From Marivita hallyeonensis (GTDB taxonomy: Bacteria; Pseudomonadota; Alphaproteobacteria; Rhodobacterales; Rhodobacteraceae): a stretch of DNA of 64,000 nt. Below are positions 1-9,377 of this stretch, in pieces. The first letter of the stretch is position 1; each line of letters starts with the position of its first letter. The stretch spans positions 248,001 through 312,000 of the forward strand of contig NZ_FQXC01000002.1 of assembly GCF_900129875.1 (NCBI RefSeq), in the 5' to 3' direction. Position numbers and translations under genes: made by a program. Below the pieces are notes generated by a model. That model did no database searches. It worked only from the letters and a program-made list of their open reading frames with translations, and had not been told where the DNA came from.

Positions 1-138
1 GAACGGGCGGCCTTTGAACGACCGCTCTCCCTCTCCTCGTCTCGGTCCGGCGAGGTTAGCAGCGACACTCAGGATCGCAAGGGCCGTTCCCAAGCGGCGG
101 TATCCCTCAGCGCCACCCGACAACCGAAGACGCGGGGC

Positions 139-1635
139 TTAGTACAACCAGAACAACGTGATCGCCGGGAACATCACCAACAGGATCACCCGGACGATGT
201 CCGAAGCCACGAACCAGATCACCGCCTTGTAGGTCGCCATCATCGGCGTGTCCTTGTCCATCGAGTTGATAATGAACAGATTCATCCCCACCGGTGGCGT
301 GATCAGGCCAACCTCAACGACGATCAGAACAAGGATGCCAAACCAGATCGCCACCCATTCGGCTTCGATCCGATTGGCCATGCCCTGCGTGACACGAATG
401 TCGAGCGCCTGCATCTGCTCTCGGGTCAATTCCACCCCGCTCGCAATCGCCGCTTCGATCGATCCGAGCATGTCCTGCGTCATGCCCTCGGGTATGCCGA
501 CTGCCAGCACCTCCCGCGCCGCTTCCGCCTGCATCGCCGCAAGATCGACAAAGCCGAAATCCATGACCGAAATGACCGGAAAGAAGATCGGAATCGTCAA
601 GAGAATCATCGAAAGGCTGTCCATCAGGCAGCCAAAAATCAGGTAGAAGAGAAGGATCAGCGACAGCACCATGAACGGGCTCAAGCCCATGTCCACCACC
701 CAGTTCGACAATTCCTGCGGCACCTGTGTCAGCGCCAGAAAACCGTTATAGAACGACGCCCCCAGCACGATGAAAAAGATCATCGCGGTCGCCACCGCCG
801 TCTGAATGATGCTCTGCTTGAACACGTGCCAGGTCAGGTTGCCCGACGCCAGCGCAATCAGTCCGGTGCCCGCAGCCCCCACGGCGGCCCCTTCGGTGGG
901 CGTGAACCAACCCAGGTAGATACCACCAACGACAAGCCCGAACACCAGAAGAACCGGCCAGACATCGATCAGCGCGCGCAACCGCTCCGCATAAGGAACC
1001 GCCTCGCGCATCCCCGCGGCCTCCGGGTGGCGGCGCACATAGAGTGAGATGGTCAGCATGTAACCCAAAGCTGCCAGAAGCCCGGGGATGAAGGCCGCGA
1101 GAAACAGCTTCGCGATGTTCTGTTCGGTCAGGATCGCATAGATGACAAGGATCACCGACGGCGGGATCAGGATACCCAACGTGCCACCCGCCGCGAGCGT
1201 GGCGGTCGAAAACCCGCCGGAATATCCATTGCGCCGCAGTTCGGGCAACGCCACCCGGCTCATCGTCGCCGCCGTTGCCAGAGACGATCCACAGATCGCA
1301 CCGAACCCGGCACACGCCCCGACCGATGCCATGGCAACACCGCCCTTGCGGTGCCCAAGCCACGACTCCGCCGCCTTGAACAAAGCCGACGACATGCCGG
1401 ACAGGGTCGCGAACTGGCCCATTAACAAGAAAATCGGAATAATCGACAGCGAATAGCTGGAAAACGTTGAATATGTCTCGGACTTCAGTCGCGCCAGCAC
1501 CACATCCGGGCTGCCCAGGGCCAGCCACAACCCGCCAATCCCGCAGAGCATCATGGCCAGCCCGATCGGCGCGCGCAGAAAGATCAGTGCCAACAGCACC
1601 GGGAACGACCAGATGCCCAGTTCCAGCATGCTCAT
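139..1635 (-). CDS. dctM: TRAP transporter large permease (DctM family)
   Basis: The 498-residue, very hydrophobic protein looks like the 12-helix ion-coupled permease subunit of a TRAP uptake system for organic acids in the inner membrane. Family hallmarks visible are the GTLGILIPPS segment near residue 155 and LITPPVGMN near 445. It is longer than the usual 425-440 residues because a soluble, Ala/Glu/Met-rich stretch of about 65 residues (roughly 359-427) sits between IPIFFPV and WFGIL. Its ATG overlaps the dctQ stop by four bases, so the two are translationally coupled. The ligand cannot be told from the permease; neighbouring genes suggest a carboxylate. Confidence 0.93.
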   Translation of the reverse strand: MSMLELGIWSFPVLLALIFLRAPIGLAMMLCGIGGLWLALGSPDVVLARLKSETYSTFSSYSLSIIPIFLLMGQFATLSGMSSALFKAAESWLGHRKGGVAMASVGACAGFGAICGSSLATAATMSRVALPELRRNGYSGGFSTATLAAGGTLGILIPPSVILVIYAILTEQNIAKLFLAAFIPGLLAALGYMLTISLYVRRHPEAAGMREAVPYAERLRALIDVWPVLLVFGLVVGGIYLGWFTPTEGAAVGAAGTGLIALASGNLTWHVFKQSIIQTAVATAMIFFIVLGASFYNGFLALTQVPQELSNWVVDMGLSPFMVLSLILLFYLIFGCLMDSLSMILLTIPIFFPVISVMDFGFVDLAAMQAEAAREVLAVGIPEGMTQDMLGSIEAAIASGVELTREQMQALDIRVTQGMANRIEAEWVAIWFGILVLIVVEVGLITPPVGMNLFIINSMDKDTPMMATYKAVIWFVASDIVRVILLVMFPAITLFWLY

Positions 1636-2207
1636 AGGGCGTCAGATCCGCTTGCAGGCAGGATCGACCGCCCCGTCGCCGCGAGTGTCACTCGCCCGAT
1701 GGCGCAAAAAATCGCCGTCACCGACGCAACCAGCGCCGCGACAAAACTCGCCGCATAGGCCCACCAGATCGGAAACTGCAGCAAAAACGTCGTCTCACCG
1801 TTGTTGATCTTGTCCATCATCCCGGCGCTCAACCGCCAGGTGATCAGGAGGATGACCAGCGTCAAGACGACCTCCCAGAAGGCCTGCAACCAGCGGTTCA
1901 CCCGCTCCGACATGGCCGAGGTGAAGATGTCCACGGTCGCGTGCCCGGAATAAAGCTGGCAGATCGGCAGAAACGCAAAGATCGCAAAGGCTATGCCCGC
2001 CTCCACCAGTTCGAAATCGCCCGTCACCGGCCCGACTCCGGTGCCAATCAGCCAGGCACCGAACCCGTCGGTGACAAGATCGGAATGCCCGAACGTGTTG
2101 AGCCCCCGGCCCAGAACCGACACGCAGGTCAAAATCACCAGAAGGGTTAGTACAACGCCCCCCAGAACCGCCATGATCCGCGCAAGACGTTCAATCGCCG
2201 TCTTCAT
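1632..2207 (-). CDS. dctQ: TRAP transporter small permease (DctQ family)
   Basis: This 191-residue protein has four predicted membrane segments, as expected for the small TRAP permease that partners DctM. The open frame continues upstream to 2270, but the ATG at 2207 gives a normal N-terminus (MKTAIERLARIM). The upstream part would run through the dctP-dctQ hairpin and is unlikely to be translated. The gene lies between dctP and dctM on the same strand and overlaps dctM by four bases. Position, size and hydropathy make the family call secure, although small permeases are poorly conserved in sequence. Confidence 0.88.
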   Translation of the reverse strand: MKTAIERLARIMAVLGGVVLTLLVILTCVSVLGRGLNTFGHSDLVTDGFGAWLIGTGVGPVTGDFELVEAGIAFAIFAFLPICQLYSGHATVDIFTSAMSERVNRWLQAFWEVVLTLVILLITWRLSAGMMDKINNGETTFLLQFPIWWAYAASFVAALVASVTAIFCAIGRVTLAATGRSILPASGSDAL

Positions 2208-2236
2208 GCCGCTGATGCCCCCTGCCCGTATCGACC

Positions 2237-2263
2237 GCTGCCCGGACACGATGCCCGGGCAGC
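2237..2263 (-). promoter_or_regulatory. Hairpin between dctP and dctQ
   Basis: A perfect 9-bp inverted repeat (GCTGCCCGG and CCGGGCAGC with a 9-nt loop) lies just after the dctP stop codon. It has no U-tract, so it is more likely an mRNA-stabilising or attenuating hairpin than a full terminator. Such a structure could keep dctP message more abundant than the permease message, as is common in binding-protein-dependent transport operons. Confidence 0.6.
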
Positions 2264-2273
2264 GCGCCACGCC

Positions 2274-3308
2274 TTACTGCGTGTTGTGCTTTTCAAGCAG
2301 CTCGTCCTTGCGCGCAATGAGCGCCTCGGCGTCGATGCCCTTCTCGTTCATTTCGGCAATCCACTCCGCCGTGGTCGCCTCGGCCGCCGCACGCCAGGGC
2401 GCCGCCGCCTCTTCCGAGATCGTGATGACGTTGTTGCCTGCGTCGAGCGCCGCCTCACGCGACGGTCCATCGTCGGATTGCATCTGCGCCCCGGCCATCC
2501 GGCTGAACTCCAGCCCGGAATTGTCGTCGATCACCGCCTTGAGGTCATCCGGCAGCGCCTCGTAGGCATCCCTGTTCATCGCGAAGATAAAGGATGTGGT
2601 GTAAATCGCGTTGCCCTCGAACTCGGTATGGTTCTCCACCAGCTCGGCCACTTTCAAAGCGCCGACCACTTCCCACGGGATCACCGCACCGTCGACCACA
2701 CCTTTGGAAAGCGATTCAGGAATCGCGGGTACAGGCATGCCCACGGTGGTTGCACCAAGGTTGCCGAACAGCTTTGTCGTCACCCGCGTCGGAGCGCGCA
2801 GCTTGACCCCGTTCAGATCCTCGGGGCTTTCGATCGGATCAGCCGAGTGGATCACCCCCGGGCCGTGCACCCAGACGCCCAGCACTTTGAAATCGGCAAA
2901 GTCCTGATCCATCATCTGCTCTTCCGCCAATTCCCAATAGGCCGCCGACATGTCACCGGCATCGGTCATGGTGAACGGCAGCTCGAACACCTCGGCCCGC
3001 GGGAAGCGGCCCGGCGTGTAGCCCGCCACGGTCCACACGATATCGGCCACGCCATCGATGGCCTGGTCGATCAGTTGCGGCGGCGTGCCCCCCAACTGCA
3101 TCGACGGGAAGTGCTGGATCTCGATCCGCCCGCCGGACGCCTCCATCACCCGCTCGGCCCAAGGCACGAGCACGTTTTTCGGCACATTGGCCTGCGCTGG
3201 CAGAAACTGGTGCATCCGCAGCGTGACCTCCTGCGCCAAGGCGCCGGTGGCCAGCACCGCCGCCACAGCTGTCGTCCCAGCGAGCTTCAGAAATGCGCGC
3301 TTTATCAT
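2274..3308 (-). CDS. dctP: TRAP transporter substrate-binding protein (DctP family)
   Basis: This 344-residue periplasmic solute-binding protein begins with a classic signal peptide (MIKRAFLKLAGTTAVAAV, cleavage expected after ALA). The start at 3308 is preceded by GAGGAGAT; the longer upstream frame to 3368 has no such site. The conserved DctP region includes APTRVTTKLFGNLGATTVGMPVP (here about residues 170-192), whose Arg normally pairs with the ligand carboxylate. It is first in the dctP-Q-M operon and is followed by a hairpin. The substrate is unknown; the family mostly binds C4-dicarboxylates, 2-oxoacids and related organic acids. Confidence 0.93.
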   Translation of the reverse strand: MIKRAFLKLAGTTAVAAVLATGALAQEVTLRMHQFLPAQANVPKNVLVPWAERVMEASGGRIEIQHFPSMQLGGTPPQLIDQAIDGVADIVWTVAGYTPGRFPRAEVFELPFTMTDAGDMSAAYWELAEEQMMDQDFADFKVLGVWVHGPGVIHSADPIESPEDLNGVKLRAPTRVTTKLFGNLGATTVGMPVPAIPESLSKGVVDGAVIPWEVVGALKVAELVENHTEFEGNAIYTTSFIFAMNRDAYEALPDDLKAVIDDNSGLEFSRMAGAQMQSDDGPSREAALDAGNNVITISEEAAAPWRAAAEATTAEWIAEMNEKGIDAEALIARKDELLEKHNTQ

Positions 3309-3375
3309 GGATATCTCCTCCCTGTGTTTTCTGGCGGTATAAACGCACGAAGCCCAAAGGGAATCCAAGCGGAAA

Positions 3376-4107
3376 TTACCCGCGCCCGATATAGGGCATC
3401 GTCGTCGCGATGACCGTCATGAACTGAACATTGGCGTCCAGGGGCAACTTGGCCATGTGCAGAACCGACGATGCCACATGTGTCACGTCCATCGTCGCGT
3501 CAAATGGTTGTCCTGCCGCCTCGGCCTGCGCGCGCAGGTTCGCGACAATCTCGGTCTCCGCATTGCCGATATCGATCTGACCGCAGGCGATGTTGAAGGG
3601 TCGCCCATCCAGAGACAGAGACCGCGTCAGCCCGGTGATCGCGTGTTTGGTCGCCGTATACGGCACCGATCCCCACCGCGGCACATGGGCCGAGATCGAC
3701 CCGTTGTTGATGATCCGTCCACCTTGCGGGTCCTGCCGACGCATCTGCGCAAACGCCGCCCGCGCGCAGAGGAAGCTCCCTGTCACGTTGATGTCGACAC
3801 AGCGCTGCCAGTCGTCCAAGGCGATCTCGTCGATCGTCGCCCCGAAAGTGCCCACGCCAGCATTGTTGAAAAGCGCATCGATGCGCCCCCAGGTTGCGAC
3901 AGCGGTGGCAAATGCGGTCTCGACCGCCGCCGCATCCGCAACATCACAGGGCAGTGGCAATGCGTCCTCATATCGATCCGCAATCTCTTGCAACGGTCCC
4001 TCGCGCCGCCCGATCAGCCCGACGCGCCACCCGTCGCCAAGAAACGCCTCGGCGCAGGCTTTGCCAATCCCGCTTCCCGCGCCCGTGATGATGATGCTCG
4101 GGCCCAT
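3376..4107 (-). CDS. SDR family oxidoreductase
   Basis: This 243-residue classical short-chain dehydrogenase/reductase has the N-terminal nucleotide motif TGAGSGIG (residues 8-15), the NNAG motif near residue 82, and a catalytic Ser-Tyr-Lys set (NGSIS, then YTATK near 150). Arg residues after the second strand (GRREG) favour NADP(H), although this is inference. It lies 67 bp upstream of dctP on the same strand and is probably co-transcribed with the TRAP genes, so it may oxidise or reduce the imported compound. The actual substrate is not evident. Confidence 0.9.
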   Translation of the reverse strand: MGPSIIITGAGSGIGKACAEAFLGDGWRVGLIGRREGPLQEIADRYEDALPLPCDVADAAAVETAFATAVATWGRIDALFNNAGVGTFGATIDEIALDDWQRCVDINVTGSFLCARAAFAQMRRQDPQGGRIINNGSISAHVPRWGSVPYTATKHAITGLTRSLSLDGRPFNIACGQIDIGNAETEIVANLRAQAEAAGQPFDATMDVTHVASSVLHMAKLPLDANVQFMTVIATTMPYIGRG

Positions 4108-4198
4108 GACACCCCTCCCAGATGACCCACATACGTTCTGGACAATCCGCCAGCGGACAGCAAGTCTCGCTCAACAGGGATCAAGAGGAAGACATCAC

Positions 4199-4540
4199 AT
4201 GATCGAACGCATGGAAATCGGCCAACGCATGTCGAAGATCGTCAAGCACAATGGCACGGTCTACCTTTGCGGTCAGGTGGGCGCAGGCGACACGGTCACG
4301 GAACAGACACAAGACTGCCTCGCCCGTGTCGACGCGCTTCTCCAACAGGCCGGATCGTCGCGCGAACAGATCCTTCAGGCGATCATCTGGCTGTCCGATA
4401 TGAAGGATTTTGCCGAAATGAACGCCGTCTGGGACGCTTGGGTGCCCGAAGGCCACGCCCCCGCCCGCGCCTGTGGCGAGGCCAAGCTGGCCCGCGATGT
4501 GCTCAAGGTCGAGGTGATCGTGACGGCGGCTTACGACTGA
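4199..4540 (+). CDS. RidA family protein (YjgF/Rid)
   Basis: This 113-residue protein has the compact RidA/YjgF fold features: VYLCGQVG near residue 21 and a C-terminal [18 protein letters not shown] segment carrying the usual Arg. RidA-type proteins hydrolyse reactive enamine or imine intermediates such as 2-aminoacrylate, or act on related intermediates in catabolic clusters. The ATG at 4199 is preceded by AAGAGGAA; the open frame upstream to 3590 is antisense to the SDR gene and was rejected. It is divergent from the SDR/TRAP operon, so both may share the short promoter region. Confidence 0.88.
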   Translation: MIERMEIGQRMSKIVKHNGTVYLCGQVGAGDTVTEQTQDCLARVDALLQQAGSSREQILQAIIWLSDMKDFAEMNAVWDAWVPEGHAPARACGEAKLARDVLKVEVIVTAAYD

Positions 4541-4610
4541 GACATGTCGGTCTTCCAACCGCATATCCGGCAACGGCCATTTGAAAAGATAAAGTGAACA
4601 ACGCGGTGCA

Positions 4611-5159
4611 GTGGTGATCGTGTTCCGCAATCTCCTAGCGATGATTGGAGCCGTCTGCGTCTTGGCATCGTGCACGCAGTCTTACGAAGCGACCGTCCGC
4701 CTCGGCACACAGAAGAGCGCCTCGATGACAGTAGAGGGGATGTTCGGTCTTCACAGTGATTGGCACAGAACCTTCACAATCAGCGACGGGGCGAACACAT
4801 CCTCGATCGAACTTTTCCCAGACACTGGCTGGTGGCGCGGATCGCATCTCTTTCTCCACGGATCAGGGACCTATGTCTTGCACGAAGGACAGCTTGGTTG
4901 CACACGCTTCGCGCTGGAACCGCTCACGTTCGATCCGCCAGAGCGCATTCTGTGTGCCAAGACCTCTCAATCCGACACCGATGTCGAAGCTGCGCAGGAC
5001 CGATTGAACGGATACCCCAAATCGCGATTCTACGAAGGACTCTATTACATAGGCAGGTTTATCGAGGCGCACGCATCCGGCTCGGACAACACAGATGCGC
5101 CTCTTGTGTTTCAAACCCACGAACACCATCCGGAAACCGAACTGCCGGCCAGATTGTAG
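4611..5159 (+). CDS. Hypothetical lipoprotein
   Basis: This 182-residue protein of unknown function starts with a short hydrophobic segment followed by a lipobox (VLASC, Cys near residue 21), so it is probably lipidated and anchored in the periplasm. The start is a GTG (GTG-GTG-ATC), with another in-frame GTG close by. The mature part is rich in aromatic and charged residues and has four further Cys, but no motif I recognise. It converges on the ketopantoate-reductase-like gene and has no obvious operon partner. Confidence 0.7.
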   Translation: MVIVFRNLLAMIGAVCVLASCTQSYEATVRLGTQKSASMTVEGMFGLHSDWHRTFTISDGANTSSIELFPDTGWWRGSHLFLHGSGTYVLHEGQLGCTRFALEPLTFDPPERILCAKTSQSDTDVEAAQDRLNGYPKSRFYEGLYYIGRFIEAHASGSDNTDAPLVFQTHEHHPETELPARL

Positions 5160-5192
5160 GCTCGTTCGAACAAACGCGTGCTGCTGTGCGCC

Positions 5193-6167
5193 TCAATAAA
5201 GCCCCGCCACCTTGCCGCGCAGCTGCACCAGCGCCAGCACCGTGTCGATGGTCGGCGTCGGCACCCCGACGATCCGACCCAATTCCTGCACCGACCCGAC
5301 CAGGGCGTCGATCTCCATCGGACGCCCCTGATCGAGGTCCTGCAACATCGATGTCCGGTGCGCGCCCACGGCGGCCCCGCCGTCAATGCGCCGCTCCACA
5401 TCGATCGGGAACTTCACTCCCAGCATTTCGGCAATCTCCTGCGCCTCGAGCATCATGCCCCGCGCCACGGCCCGCGTGCCCGGCTCGGTGCAGAGCACAT
5501 CGAGCGTCGCATGCGTCAAGGCCGAGATCGGGTTGAACGACAGGTTGCCCCACAGCTTGACCCAGATCTCGTCCCGCAGCCGCGGCCGCACCGGCGCCTT
5601 CAATCCTGCCGCCGACAAAGCCTTCGATAACGCCATGGCCCGCTCGGACTTCGACCCGTCCGGCTCACCCAGCGAAAACCGATTGCCCTCGATATGCTTG
5701 ACGACGCCGGGTTCAATCACCTCCGCTGCCGGGTAGACCACGCAGCCCAGAACCCGGTCCGGACCGAACCCGTCCCACTGCTTGTTCCCCGGATCGACCG
5801 TCTCGAGCCGCGTGCCGTCGTATTGCCCGCCCAGCTTGTGGAAGTACCACCACGGCACGCCGTTCACGCCCGACACGATCGTGGTCTCCGGCCCAATCAG
5901 CGGTTGCATCTTATCGACGACCCCTGGCACGGAATGGGCCTTGAGCGTGACGATCACGTAATCCTGCACGCCGAGAGCGGACGGATCGTCCGATGCCGAT
6001 ACATCGACCGTCGCCTCACCGTCTTCTTCGATCAGCTTGAGACCGTTCTCCTGCATCGCCGCCAGATGCGGCCCGCGCGCCACCAGGCTCAGGTCCGCCC
6101 CCGCCTGCGCCAGCTTGACCCCCATATAGCCGCCAATCGCGCCCGCTCCGAACACGCAAATCTTCAT
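5193..6167 (-). CDS. Ketopantoate reductase (PanE/ApbA) family protein
   Basis: This 324-residue protein has the N-terminal Rossmann motif FGAGAIGGYMG (residues 5-15) and the PanE/ApbA C-terminal helical domain, including KLWGNLSFNPISALT near residue 209. The Lys and Asn positions are typical of ketopantoate reductases. Members reduce 2-dehydropantoate with NADPH, but many paralogues in catabolic islands act on other 2-oxoacids. It lies about 120 bp downstream of the acyl-CoA ligase gene on the same strand. Pantothenate synthesis is possible, but the context suggests a paralogue with a catabolic role. Confidence 0.88.
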   Translation of the reverse strand: MKICVFGAGAIGGYMGVKLAQAGADLSLVARGPHLAAMQENGLKLIEEDGEATVDVSASDDPSALGVQDYVIVTLKAHSVPGVVDKMQPLIGPETTIVSGVNGVPWWYFHKLGGQYDGTRLETVDPGNKQWDGFGPDRVLGCVVYPAAEVIEPGVVKHIEGNRFSLGEPDGSKSERAMALSKALSAAGLKAPVRPRLRDEIWVKLWGNLSFNPISALTHATLDVLCTEPGTRAVARGMMLEAQEIAEMLGVKFPIDVERRIDGGAAVGAHRTSMLQDLDQGRPMEIDALVGSVQELGRIVGVPTPTIDTVLALVQLRGKVAGLY

Positions 6168-6232
6168 CGCTCACCCCAAAAGCGATCCGCCGCGTCACCG
6201 CGAACCGCTCCTCCTTCATCTTGCCCAATAAA

Positions 6233-6244
6233 CTCCCGCCGGAG
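6233..6244. repeat. Short intergenic hairpin (CTCC/GGAG)
   Basis: CTCC-CGCC-GGAG lies in the gap between the acyl-CoA ligase and the PanE-like gene, preceded by TTGCCCAATAAA. Similar CTCCCGCCGGAGG elements are common between genes in Rhodobacterales, usually after stop codons; that is recalled knowledge, not something computed here. It may act as a weak terminator or mRNA end. Confidence 0.35.
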
Positions 6245-6285
6245 GCTCCCGGCGCCGCTCTTGCGTGCCGACATCAGATCGGCGA

Positions 6286-7815
6286 TCAGGCCGGTTCCAC
6301 CAGCCCCAGCTTCTCCGCCATACCGATCCGCTGCATCTTGCCGGTGGCCCCTTTCGGGATCTCGTCCATGATGACAACTTTGCGTGGCACCTTGAAATCG
6401 GCCATGCGTTCCGCCGCGAAATCGCGGATATCGCGTTCCGACGCCTCGGACCCTTCCTTCAGCACCACGGCCGCCGCGACCTCTTCCCCGAGTTTTGGAT
6501 GCGGCAATGCAAAGGTCACCACCTGCGCAATGGCCGGGTGATCCAGGAGCACGCCATCCACCTCGAGCGGCGAGACCTTCTCGCCGCCGCGATTGATAAT
6601 CTCTTTCAATCGCCCGGTGAGATGCAGGAACCCATCCTCGTCAAACGCCCCCTGATCGCCTGTGCGGAACCAGCGCTGCCCCTCCGCCTCGAAGAAGTTC
6701 TTCGCATTGGCGTCCGGATTGCTCTCATATCCCGGTGTTACATTCGGCCCCGAGATAACGACCTCACCCGTACCCTCGATGAGACGATTCTCCGTCTCAT
6801 GCGCGATCTTCACCTCCGGTCCGGCCGCGACGCCAACCGCACCCGGCTTCTGCCGGTCAAACGGGTTGCAGCACATCTGGTGCGCCGCTTCTGTCATGCC
6901 ATAGGCCTCGATCACAGGGGCGTTGAAGGTCTCGCGCAGCGCCTCCATGACCTGCGCCGGCAAGGATGCCGATGAGGATCGCAAGAACCGCAACGGCACG
7001 TCCTCAATCACATCGGCATTGCGCTTGGCGCGTGTGAGGATCGCCTGATGCATCGTCGGCACCGCCGTGTACCATGTGGGCCGCGCGTCCTTCATCCAGC
7101 CGAAGAAGCGCAGCGCGTCAAACCCCGGCGCGCACCAGATCGACGCGCCGACGGACAGAGAGGCCGACACAGCCGCGACCAGCCCGTGAATATGGAACAA
7201 AGGCATCACGTTCAGGCAGCGATCCGAGGCCGACAGTTTCAGGGACGCCGCGATATTCTGCGCCGAGGCTGCAACGTTTGACTGCAAGAGCGGCACAATC
7301 TTCGGGCGAGATGTCGTTCCCGACGTGTGCAGGATCAGCGCCACATCGTTCTCCGACGGATCGCGCGGCGGTACGGCTTCGCCCGCAGCACCGTCGACCG
7401 AAAGGGTAAAGGTACCCGCAGGCTGATCTGGGTCCACAACCGTCCGCAGGATCATCAGCCCAAGCGACTTGGCCGCCGCATAGGCCGGGCCGTCATAGCC
7501 ATCGGCCAGCACGATGGCCTTTGCGTTCAGATCTTCGAGGTAAAAGGCGTATTCGTCCTCGCGATAGGCCGGGTTCAGCGGAGCCGTCGTTGCCGCCTGC
7601 GCGATGGTGACAAAGGCCGACGCCATCTCCGGTCCGTTCGGCAGGACGATGGCGACCCGGTCACTCGGCCCGATTCCAAACCCGCGCAGCGCACGGCTTA
7701 CCTCCGCAGACAGATCGCGCAGCCCTCCGTAAGTCAGCCATCCACGCCCCGGTGCTCCGATTGCCAGGCTGTCTGCCGCGTGCTTTGCCAGCAAGGCTTT
7801 CATCGTCGTTGCCAT
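6286..7815 (-). CDS. AMP-forming acyl-CoA ligase, oxalyl-CoA-synthetase-like
   Basis: This 509-residue protein belongs to the ANL superfamily. The P-loop LHTSGTTSRPK is near residue 163, EAYGMTEA near 300, the adenine/ribose motif WFRTGDQG near 380, the hinge GRLKEIINRGGEKVSP near 400, and the catalytic Lys in PKGATGKMQR near 490. The TSGTTSRPK variant and overall length match the AAE3/Pcs60 group, which activates oxalate to oxalyl-CoA. This is a family resemblance, and other short carboxylates are possible. It lies 29 bp after tctA on the same strand and is probably in the tct operon. Confidence 0.9.
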   Translation of the reverse strand: MATTMKALLAKHAADSLAIGAPGRGWLTYGGLRDLSAEVSRALRGFGIGPSDRVAIVLPNGPEMASAFVTIAQAATTAPLNPAYREDEYAFYLEDLNAKAIVLADGYDGPAYAAAKSLGLMILRTVVDPDQPAGTFTLSVDGAAGEAVPPRDPSENDVALILHTSGTTSRPKIVPLLQSNVAASAQNIAASLKLSASDRCLNVMPLFHIHGLVAAVSASLSVGASIWCAPGFDALRFFGWMKDARPTWYTAVPTMHQAILTRAKRNADVIEDVPLRFLRSSSASLPAQVMEALRETFNAPVIEAYGMTEAAHQMCCNPFDRQKPGAVGVAAGPEVKIAHETENRLIEGTGEVVISGPNVTPGYESNPDANAKNFFEAEGQRWFRTGDQGAFDEDGFLHLTGRLKEIINRGGEKVSPLEVDGVLLDHPAIAQVVTFALPHPKLGEEVAAAVVLKEGSEASERDIRDFAAERMADFKVPRKVVIMDEIPKGATGKMQRIGMAEKLGLVEPA

Positions 7816-7844
7816 CGCCCCGTCCCCTTTATTCAGTCAGTCTT

Positions 7845-9362
7845 CTATTCCGCCGGAGCCACGCTCCGACGTCCACCCTTGCGCAGATACTTAACAAGCG
7901 GGAGCACAAAGAAAAGCGCCGCGAGCGCAATAAACGTCGCCGACAGCGGTCTTTCGACAAACGCAAGCACGTTCCCCTGCTCCGCGATCAGCGTCTGACG
8001 GAAGCTCTTTTCCATCAGCGGACCTAGCACCAGCGCCAGCACCAAGGGGGCCAGGGGGTAGTCCGCTTTCCGCAAAAGATAGCCCGCCACACCGAAGCCC
8101 GCGATCAGCCAGACGTCATGCATCTTCTGGCTCGGCGCAAAGCCCCCGACGATACACAGCACCATCACCAGAGCGCACAGCACGGTGAACGGCATCCGCA
8201 GTGCCCAGACAAAGAGCGGGATCAGCGCGATATTGATCGCCACGGCAGCGAAGTTGGCGGTGTAGAGTGACGAGATCAGCCCCCAGACGAAGTCCGGCTG
8301 TTCGATGAACAACATCGGCCCCGGCATCAGACCCCACATCACCATGCCGCCCAGCAGAAGGGCGGTCGTCGGCGAGCCCGGAATGCCCAGCGTCAGCATC
8401 GGCAAGAGCGAGCCCGTCGAAGCCGCATTGTTCGCGGTCTCCGGCGCGGCAACGCCTTCGATATTGCCCTTGCCGAAGGTCTCGGGCTGTTTCGATGTCG
8501 ACCGCGCAATCCCATAGGCCATCAGCGATGCAGGAGTCGCTCCCGCCGCGGGCAGCATGCCGACAAAGAAGCCAAGGAACGACCCCGTGCCCATGGTCTT
8601 CCACATGCGATTCATCGCCCTGAACCCGGCCCCCAGCTCTTTGAACGTGATTTTCGCCGGCGTAACCGACGGCGCGGTGCGCGAAGTCTCAAGCGTGTAA
8701 AGGATCTCCCCGATCCCGTAGACTCCAATCGCCAGCACGAGGAAGCTGATCCCCGCATAGAATCCCGGCAGGTCGCCAAACACCAATCTCGGCGACCCCG
8801 AAATCAGATCGAGCCCGACGGTGCTCAGCACCAACCCAAGACAGATCATCACGATGGTCTTCAGCACATCGTCGCCGCCAAGTCCCACGAATGTCGTGAA
8901 TGCGAGCAACACCAAGGCGAACTCCTCGGCGGGCCCGAAGGCCAGCGCGAGGTCCGCCAACGGTACGGCAAACAGTGTGAACAGTACGACCGAGATCGTT
9001 CCACCGACGAACGAGGCCACCGCCGCCGCGATCAGCGCAAGCCCGGCCTTACCCTGTTGCGCCATCGGCCGACCGTCAAAGGTCGTCGCCACCGCCGTTG
9101 ATGCGCCCGGTATCCCCAGCAGGATCGACGATATCGCGCCGCCGTACATCGCGCCGTAGTAGATCGCGCAGAGCAGGATGATCGCCGACGAGGGCGGCAC
9201 GATGAATGTCAGCGGCAGTACAATCGCCACCCCGTTCACCGATCCCAGCCCCGGCATCGCGCCGATAAACAGCCCCGCCGTCACGCCGAGGATGACGATC
9301 ATCAGATTGAGCGGCGACAGAGATGTCGCAAACCCGTCGGCCAGAAGCGCAAGCGTTTCCAT
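7845..9362 (-). CDS. tctA: Tripartite tricarboxylate transporter permease TctA
   Basis: This 505-residue integral membrane protein has the TctA signature GAMPGLGSVNGVAI near residue 33 and a second related repeat, GMLPAAGATPASLMAYG, near 268, as expected for this internally duplicated 11-12-helix permease. TctA is the large subunit of a secondary transporter that uses a periplasmic binding protein to take up citrate-like or other carboxylates. It follows tctB after a 15-bp gap and precedes the acyl-CoA ligase gene. Confidence 0.95.
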   Translation of the reverse strand: METLALLADGFATSLSPLNLMIVILGVTAGLFIGAMPGLGSVNGVAIVLPLTFIVPPSSAIILLCAIYYGAMYGGAISSILLGIPGASTAVATTFDGRPMAQQGKAGLALIAAAVASFVGGTISVVLFTLFAVPLADLALAFGPAEEFALVLLAFTTFVGLGGDDVLKTIVMICLGLVLSTVGLDLISGSPRLVFGDLPGFYAGISFLVLAIGVYGIGEILYTLETSRTAPSVTPAKITFKELGAGFRAMNRMWKTMGTGSFLGFFVGMLPAAGATPASLMAYGIARSTSKQPETFGKGNIEGVAAPETANNAASTGSLLPMLTLGIPGSPTTALLLGGMVMWGLMPGPMLFIEQPDFVWGLISSLYTANFAAVAINIALIPLFVWALRMPFTVLCALVMVLCIVGGFAPSQKMHDVWLIAGFGVAGYLLRKADYPLAPLVLALVLGPLMEKSFRQTLIAEQGNVLAFVERPLSATFIALAALFFVLPLVKYLRKGGRRSVAPAE

Positions 9363-9377
9363 GTCATCGACCCCCGA

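Noticed and set aside
2286-3413. A 375-codon plus-strand frame
   Set aside because: It is antisense to dctP, which has a signal peptide and a ribosome site.
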